Source: an uncultured Lachnospiraceae bacterium
Lineage (GTDB): Bacteria > Bacillota > Clostridia > Lachnospirales > Lachnospiraceae
Direction: 5' to 3'
Assembly: GCA_910577785.1 (NCBI GenBank)
Contig: CAJTNT010000007.1
Location: 31,505 to 95,504 of the forward strand
DNA length: 64,000 nucleotides
The position numbers and the translations under genes are program-made. Positions within the stretch are counted from its first letter, which is position 1; every line of letters starts with the position of its first letter. Shown here piece by piece: positions 59,425-64,000 of the stretch. The notes beneath the pieces were generated by a model. That model worked only from the letters and a program-made list of their open reading frames with translations. It was not told the DNA's origin and did no database searches.

Positions 59425-60777
59425 ATGAAACTGCAGATGGATATGGAATTAATTGAAAAACTGACGATCCTGTCAGACGCCGCCAAATATGACGTTGCAT
59501 GTACCTCCAGCGGCACAGAACGCAAGGGCGGCAAAAAAGGAATGGGAAATGCAATTGCCCCTGGGGTCTGCCATAGCTTTTCCGCGGACGGCCGATGCGT
59601 TTCCCTGCTGAAAATACTCTTTACCAACGAATGTATTTTCAATTGCGCTTATTGCCTGAATAATTGCGATTCTGATGTGCGCCGGGCGGCGTTTACGCCG
59701 GAGGAAATCTGTACCATTACTATGGAGTTTTACCGGCGGAATTACATTGAAGGCCTGTTTTTAAGTTCAGGCATTATGGGAAGCCCGAATATTACGATGG
59801 ATTTGATCTACCAGACCGTTTACCGCCTGCGTAAGATCTGCCATTTTCATGGCTATATTCATGTAAAGGCGATTCCGGGCGCAGATTTAGGGCTTGTAGA
59901 GCGGACGGGTTTTTTGGTAGACCGCATGAGTATTAATCTGGAGCTTCCGACCGCGGACAGCCTGCAGAGGCTTGCGCCCTGCAAGTCGCGCCATACGATC
60001 CTAAAGCCCATGCGGCAGATCCAGAACGGAATCAGCAGCCAGAAACAGGAATTGGCCGTCTACCGTGAGTCCTCTCCCTTTGTCCCGGCTGGTCAGTCTA
60101 CGCAGATGATCATTGGCGCTACGCCAGAAAATGATTATCAGATTATGCGTGTGGCGGAAGGGCTTTACCAGAAGTTCCAGCTGAAGCGGGTGTTTTATTC
60201 CGCTTTTGTCAATGTGAATGGCAATGCTATGCTGCCTGCCTTGCCGGGAGGCCCTCCTTTGCTGCGGGAACACCGCCTCTATCAGGCGGACTGGCTGCTG
60301 CGCTATTACCATTTCCAGGCCTCTGAGCTTCTGTCGGAGGAGCGCCCAGATTTTAATATTTTTCTGGATCCTAAATGCGACTGGGCACTGCGCCACCTGG
60401 AATTTTTCCCCGTGGAGGTTAATGCGGCCAGTTACCAGTCGCTGCTGCGTGTGCCAGGCATTGGCTATAAATCGGCGGAGCGGATCGTAAAGGCGCGCCG
60501 GAGGAACCGGCTGGGCTTTGAAGACCTGAAGAAAATTGGCGTTGTTTTGAAGCGGGCGCTCTATTTTATTACCTGTTCTGGGAAAATGATGTATCGGACG
60601 AAGCTGGAGGAAAATTATATATGTGAGAACCTGATGCGGGACAAAAGCCAGATTCCCAGGGATATCCGGGAAGGCGGGTACCGGCAGCTTAGCTTTTTTG
60701 ACAAGGAGCTCTGTGCGGATTACCAGCTGCTAGAACAGGAAATTGTACCGCTGCAGCAGCAGATTGTGTCGATATAG
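59425..60777 (+). CDS. Putative DNA modification/repair radical SAM protein
   Basis: 450 residues from ATG 59425; ribosome site AAAGGA. Radical SAM cluster motif CIFNCAYC with C70, C74 and C77, preceded by the family's conserved LLKILFTNE. An N-terminal segment has AAKYDVACTSSG. A helix-hairpin-helix DNA-binding motif (LRVPGIGYKSAERIVKARRR, near residues 350-370) and a C-terminal LSFFDKEL-type tail. This matches the TIGR03916 family, whose genes usually sit next to TIGR03915 as here. Function has not been shown experimentally to my knowledge. The LexA-like box upstream supports a DNA-damage role. Confidence 0.9.
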   Translation: MKLQMDMELIEKLTILSDAAKYDVACTSSGTERKGGKKGMGNAIAPGVCHSFSADGRCVSLLKILFTNECIFNCAYCLNNCDSDVRRAAFTPEEICTITMEFYRRNYIEGLFLSSGIMGSPNITMDLIYQTVYRLRKICHFHGYIHVKAIPGADLGLVERTGFLVDRMSINLELPTADSLQRLAPCKSRHTILKPMRQIQNGISSQKQELAVYRESSPFVPAGQSTQMIIGATPENDYQIMRVAEGLYQKFQLKRVFYSAFVNVNGNAMLPALPGGPPLLREHRLYQADWLLRYYHFQASELLSEERPDFNIFLDPKCDWALRHLEFFPVEVNAASYQSLLRVPGIGYKSAERIVKARRRNRLGFEDLKKIGVVLKRALYFITCSGKMMYRTKLEENYICENLMRDKSQIPRDIREGGYRQLSFFDKELCADYQLLEQEIVPLQQQIVSI

Positions 60778-60790
60778 AAAGGATGGCAGG

Positions 60791-61588
60791 ATGTATATTT
60801 TTATTTGTGAGGATAGTCTTGATGGGATTTTTACTGGGGTATATGATGCCTGGGCGAGCCGTTATGGGCATCAGAACGTGGCTCTTTTGGCTCATGAGCC
60901 GGAGAATTATATGCTTTTTTGCGAATATGTCAGGGTGCGGACGGATTTTTCCAAAAGTGAGAAAGTAGCCCGTACACTGCGCAGGCGTCTGGGAGAAGAG
61001 ACTTATGGGGAATTATGCCAGGCGGCTCTGGCACAGGAAAATTCCCGGGCCGGGAAGTATGCCATGAATAAGGCGGACGCTATCTATAAAACCATCGTCC
61101 TGGCGCTGTCGATGAAGGATGGCAGCAAGGTGCTGCAATGCTTGGGCGAGCCATATGTCAGCCGTACGTTCCGCCTTTCCCGCAGTATGGGGAATGAGGC
61201 GCATCATCTCTTGGGCTTCCTGCGTTTTTGTGAGCTGGAAAATGGCATTCTTTTTGCCCGGATTTCGCCTAAGAACCATGTGCTGGCCTTTCTGGGTGAA
61301 CATTTTGCCGATCGCCTGCCAGAAGAGAATTTTATGATTTATGATGATGTACATCATCAGGCAGCGCTGCATCCCAGCGGGAAGGGCTTTTTCCTTACCG
61401 ATACCCAGGGGCTGGATCTGGAAAAGCTAAAATGCCTTTCCCCGCAGGAGGCAGAATACCAAAACCTGTGGAAAGGATTCCTTGGAAGCATCGCCGTGGA
61501 GGCACGAGAAAACCGTAAGCTTCAGAGTAAGAACCTTCCCAAGCGGTTTTGGAAGAACATGGTGGAGCATGAGGCGGGCCTTCTTTAA
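60791..61588 (+). CDS. Probable DNA-metabolism protein, partner of the radical SAM protein (DUF4130)
   Basis: 265 residues, ATG 60791 (MYIFICEDSLDGIFTGVYDA) after GAAAGGATGG. The N-terminal CEDSLDGIFTGVYDAW motif and KYAMNKADAIYKTIVLALSM region are typical of TIGR03915. The middle has RLSRSMGNEAHHLLGFLRF, and the C-terminal DUF4130 (about 90-265) has FLGEHFADRLPEENFMIYDD and RFWKNMVEHE. Family members resemble the uracil-DNA-glycosylase fold. Starts 13 bases after the radical SAM stop. Its end overlaps the stop of the opposite SNF gene by four bases. Confidence 0.9.
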   Translation: MYIFICEDSLDGIFTGVYDAWASRYGHQNVALLAHEPENYMLFCEYVRVRTDFSKSEKVARTLRRRLGEETYGELCQAALAQENSRAGKYAMNKADAIYKTIVLALSMKDGSKVLQCLGEPYVSRTFRLSRSMGNEAHHLLGFLRFCELENGILFARISPKNHVLAFLGEHFADRLPEENFMIYDDVHHQAALHPSGKGFFLTDTQGLDLEKLKCLSPQEAEYQNLWKGFLGSIAVEARENRKLQSKNLPKRFWKNMVEHEAGLL

Positions 61589-62991
61589 ATCGCCCGCAGA
61601 ATGCCCGCCGATTTCAGGAGCAGTATCACCAGAAGCACAGGCGCAACCACCCGTATCATCACGATATACAGGGACTTCCGGCTAAACCGGCAGCCTGTTT
61701 TCTCCACTTCATCAATAATGGTTTTTGGCTTTATTATCCATCCTACCAGGAAGCAAGTGCCGATTGCTACCAGAGGCATCAGGCAGTTATTACTGATATA
61801 ATCCATAATGTCCAGAATCTGCGCATGCGCCCCATTGGGAAGCGTAATATCAAAGTACAGTTTGTTGTAGCCCAGGCATACCAGAATCCCCCCAGCCAGT
61901 GCAATGGCTGTCTCCACGGCGGCAGCCTTGATGCGTGACATATGGAACTGATCCATCAGGCTGGATACGACAGCTTCCATGACAGATACGGCGCTGGTCA
62001 GCGCAGCAAATAGCACCATGGCAAAGAACAGTCCGCCAATCAGGTTCCCAATCCGTCCCATGGAAGAAAATACTTTGGGCAGGGACACAAACATCAGGCT
62101 TGGCCCAGAGGCCTCCATTCCTTCACGGCCCATAAAAGTATAGACGGCAGGGATAATCATCATGCCGGCCAGAAATGCGACGGCCGTATCGAAAATCTCA
62201 ATCTGGTTGATGGATTTTGCCAGGTTCGCGTCATCCTTTACATAGGAGCCATAAGCAATCATAATACCCATAGCCACGCTAAGGCTGAAGAACAATTGTC
62301 CCATAGCATCAAGGAGTACGGTAAAGAAGCCCTTTAAGGTAAGCCCTTCTAGGTTAGGGATAACATAAATGCGGAATCCTTCCAGCCCGCTCCTGGTGGC
62401 GCCGCTGCTGTCTGTGGACTGAATCGTCAGGGAGAAGAAAGCAATCCCCACCACCATCAAAAGCAGCAAGGGCATAAGTACCTTGGACGAAGATTCAATC
62501 CCATGGTTTACCCCGCGGAAAATGATGAATGCCACGACAAACAAGAAAATAGCCATGAAGATTAATGGCTGCCCGATTTCGCCGATAAATTCCGTGAAAT
62601 AGCCGTCAGCGGCTGCGCTGCTGCCGGCGCCAGTAAAATATGTGGTGAAGTACTTGATTACCCATCCGCCAATGACACAGTAATAGGGCATGATAATAAT
62701 GGGCACCAGGCATGCCAGGATCCCCAGAAACCCCCATTTTTCCTGGAGCTTTTTGTAGGCCGTCAGGGGGCTTTGTTTTGTCTTGCGCCCGATTGCAATT
62801 TCTGTGGTAAGCAAAGTGAAGCCAAAGGTAAGGAGCAGCACTAGGTAGACCACCAGGAACAGCCCGCCGCCATCTTTGGCTGCCAGGTATGGGAACCGCC
62901 AGATATTCCCCAATCCTACGGCGCTTCCTGCCGCTGCAAGGACGAAGCCGATAGAACCAGAGAATGAATTTCTGTTTTTTTCTGTTTTCAT
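61585..62991 (-). CDS. Sodium-dependent transporter of the neurotransmitter:sodium symporter family
   Basis: 468 residues, ATG 62991 after GGAGGAAATC. Twelve predicted membrane helices. The family start NSFSGSIGFVLAAAGSAVGL GNIWRFPYLA is in place (Na-binding G-S-A-V-G-L-G-N region; helix 1 unwound). Also seen: PYYCVIGGWVIKYF and the NSS-type FFAMVLFAALTSAVSVMEAV helix 8. Imports an amino acid such as Trp, Tyr or Ala by analogy with MhsT and TnaT; substrate not predictable. Convergent with the repair cassette. Confidence 0.93.
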   Translation of the reverse strand: MKTEKNRNSFSGSIGFVLAAAGSAVGLGNIWRFPYLAAKDGGGLFLVVYLVLLLTFGFTLLTTEIAIGRKTKQSPLTAYKKLQEKWGFLGILACLVPIIIMPYYCVIGGWVIKYFTTYFTGAGSSAAADGYFTEFIGEIGQPLIFMAIFLFVVAFIIFRGVNHGIESSSKVLMPLLLLMVVGIAFFSLTIQSTDSSGATRSGLEGFRIYVIPNLEGLTLKGFFTVLLDAMGQLFFSLSVAMGIMIAYGSYVKDDANLAKSINQIEIFDTAVAFLAGMMIIPAVYTFMGREGMEASGPSLMFVSLPKVFSSMGRIGNLIGGLFFAMVLFAALTSAVSVMEAVVSSLMDQFHMSRIKAAAVETAIALAGGILVCLGYNKLYFDITLPNGAHAQILDIMDYISNNCLMPLVAIGTCFLVGWIIKPKTIIDEVEKTGCRFSRKSLYIVMIRVVAPVLLVILLLKSAGILRAI

Positions 62992-63066
62992 CAATTGATT
63001 TCCTCCAAATCTTTAAAATAGTTGTAATTGTTCTGGGGCATCGCGTTTATCATACAAATATCAATC

Positions 63067-63095
63067 ATTATAACATATTGCAGTGTATTTTGTAA
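63067..63095 (-). promoter_or_regulatory. Promoter of the SNF transporter gene
   Basis: On the minus strand TTACAA (63095-63090), 17 bases, TATAAT (63072-63067). -35 matches four of six positions. Confidence 0.5.
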
Positions 63096-63182
63096 CATAA
63101 TTTACAATTTAACTTCGTGAATTATTGACGGGGGGTTACGGGAAAATCATTTCAGCAGACAATGGATATTTTCACATTCTCA

Positions 63183-63211
63183 TGGACAAACAGCAAATAT
63201 TTGCATATAAT
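63183..63211 (+). promoter_or_regulatory. Promoter of the LytTR regulator gene
   Basis: TGGACA (63183-63188), 17 bases, TATAAT (63206-63211). Confidence 0.6.
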
Positions 63212-63267
63212 GAACATGGGACAGGCCTAAAAAAGAACATACAGTCGATTGGAATTAGGAACGGAAG

Positions 63268-63954
63268 ATGATAAAAATAGGAATATGCGATGATGAGAGG
63301 GCCAGCAGGAAGGTTGTGGGAGAATTGCTAAGGGGATATTTTAGAGATAAGAATATGGAATGCCAGCAGACAGAGTATGGTTCTGGGAAGGAATTTCTGG
63401 AACGGGCGGAAGAGACAGATATTCTGTTATTAGACATTGATGCAGGGGAGGTCTCCGGGCTACAGTTAAAGAATATGCTACAGGGGGAGGACATTAAAAT
63501 TCTGTTTATGGCAAACCATATGGAAGAGATGCCAGAGGCTTTTGGGCGGAATGTTTATGGATTCTTGAAAAAGCCTGTGGAAAAAAGATGTCTTGAGAAG
63601 TGCCTGAGCCAGATGGTGGAAGATCTTACAGAGAGCCGCTGTATTGTGCTGAAAAGCCTTAACCGTAATATTGCAGTTAAGCTGAAGGATATTTTTTACT
63701 TTGTCTCAGAGAAGAAGTACAGTCGTATAGTGAGCAGGATAGGGGAACAGTTTTGCGATATGGGGCTGGGGCAGTTGGAAAAGATGCTGGAGCATGAGGC
63801 ATTTTTCAGATGCCATAGGAGTTATCTGGTGAACCTGAGGAACATTTCAGTAATTAAAGGGGAGATCCATATGGAAAATGGGGAGAAGATACCTGTGAGC
63901 AGAAGGAAGGCAGGAAAATTGAAGTTTTCTTATCAAATTTATATGATGATTTAG
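63268..63954 (+). CDS. LytTR-family response regulator
   Basis: 228 residues, ATG 63268 after GGAACGGAAG. Receiver domain (1-120) with acidic pair DDE at residues 8-10, D56 in ILLLDIDAGEVSGLQ, and K in YGFLKKPVEKRCLEKC. The C-terminal LytTR DNA-binding domain (about 132-228) has LKDIFYFVSEKKYSRIV and FFRCHRSYLVNLRNISVI. Such AgrA-like regulators usually follow peptide-sensing kinases. No kinase is within the window; it may follow beyond 64000. Confidence 0.92.
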   Translation: MIKIGICDDERASRKVVGELLRGYFRDKNMECQQTEYGSGKEFLERAEETDILLLDIDAGEVSGLQLKNMLQGEDIKILFMANHMEEMPEAFGRNVYGFLKKPVEKRCLEKCLSQMVEDLTESRCIVLKSLNRNIAVKLKDIFYFVSEKKYSRIVSRIGEQFCDMGLGQLEKMLEHEAFFRCHRSYLVNLRNISVIKGEIHMENGEKIPVSRRKAGKLKFSYQIYMMI

Positions 63955-64000
63955 GTGTCAAAAGGTACGTCCTTTTTGAACGATAATTGTTCTTTGAAAA

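Noticed and set aside
1..64000. tRNA or rRNA genes
   Set aside because: No cloverleaf with a plausible anticodon arm or rRNA segment was noticed by eye on either strand; a covariance scan would be decisive.

Overview
The window is about 64 kb of a chromosome that looks like a spore-forming member of class Clostridia, most likely family Lachnospiraceae. The pointers are the spoVA, spoIID and spoIIQ sporulation genes, glnA paired with an ANTAR regulator, the diaminopimelate aminotransferase route (dapF-dapL), large secreted multidomain enzymes with Lys-rich C-terminal Big/Fn3 modules, and strong AGGAGG-type ribosome binding sites. No rRNA, tRNA, CRISPR array or complete insertion sequence was recognised. 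Most spacers with unusual content carry palindromic or tandem repeats.

Layout. 1-995 is the start of a chemotaxis receptor running off the left edge. 1.2-10.0 kb is a split spoVA region: spoVAA-VAB-VAC, then a 61-aa protein, a MATE exporter and a polysaccharide deacetylase, then spoVAD and spoVAE, then an Asn/Asp-rich lipoprotein. Forespore-type (sigma F/G) promoter matches precede the first gene, spoVAD and the lipoprotein, so the separated halves could still be co-expressed. 10.1-12.5 kb is an A+T-rich patch with a small peptide gene, a frameshifted secreted-protein gene and a lipoprotein made of a 408-bp tandem duplication. 12.6-20.8 kb holds metabolic genes: guaB, a eukaryotic-type hisA, glnA with an ANTAR regulator, dapF and dapL, plus a Cys/His-repeat protein. 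20.8-31.2 kb is a probable plant arabinogalactan utilisation cluster: a 1740-aa GH30/GH43 enzyme, a 1181-aa beta-helix protein and a foldase-like lipoprotein, behind a promoter with a perfect 20-bp palindrome.

31.3-35.6 kb has mnmM and a two-component system with a PepSY protein. 35.8-43.0 kb is a maltose-type module: LacI regulator, PTS EIIACB permease, an endonuclease/exonuclease/phosphatase-family protein and 4-alpha-glucanotransferase. Its spacers contain a 115-bp palindrome, a 56-bp duplication and a MITE-like element. 43.3-50.1 kb is a 2293-aa subtilisin-like surface protease. 50.3-58.8 kb holds a DHH phosphoesterase, a hybrid histidine kinase, a DEAD-box helicase, a hemolysin III protein overlapping an antisense GIY-YIG gene, spoIIQ and spoIID. 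58.9-61.6 kb has a 162-bp palindrome and then a likely SOS-controlled cassette: promoter, LexA-like box, a 47-aa 11-residue-repeat peptide, a radical SAM protein and its usual partner, both members of a putative DNA-repair pair. The window closes with a sodium-dependent transporter and a LytTR response regulator.

Most notable: (1) the apparently LexA-controlled DNA-repair cassette with its small leading peptide; (2) the interrupted spoVA region with separate forespore promoters; (3) a MITE-like family with two copies here, one carrying a nested perfect hairpin; (4) leader hairpins in front of the 61-aa gene and the MATE gene; (5) a six-unit Cys/His repeat protein.
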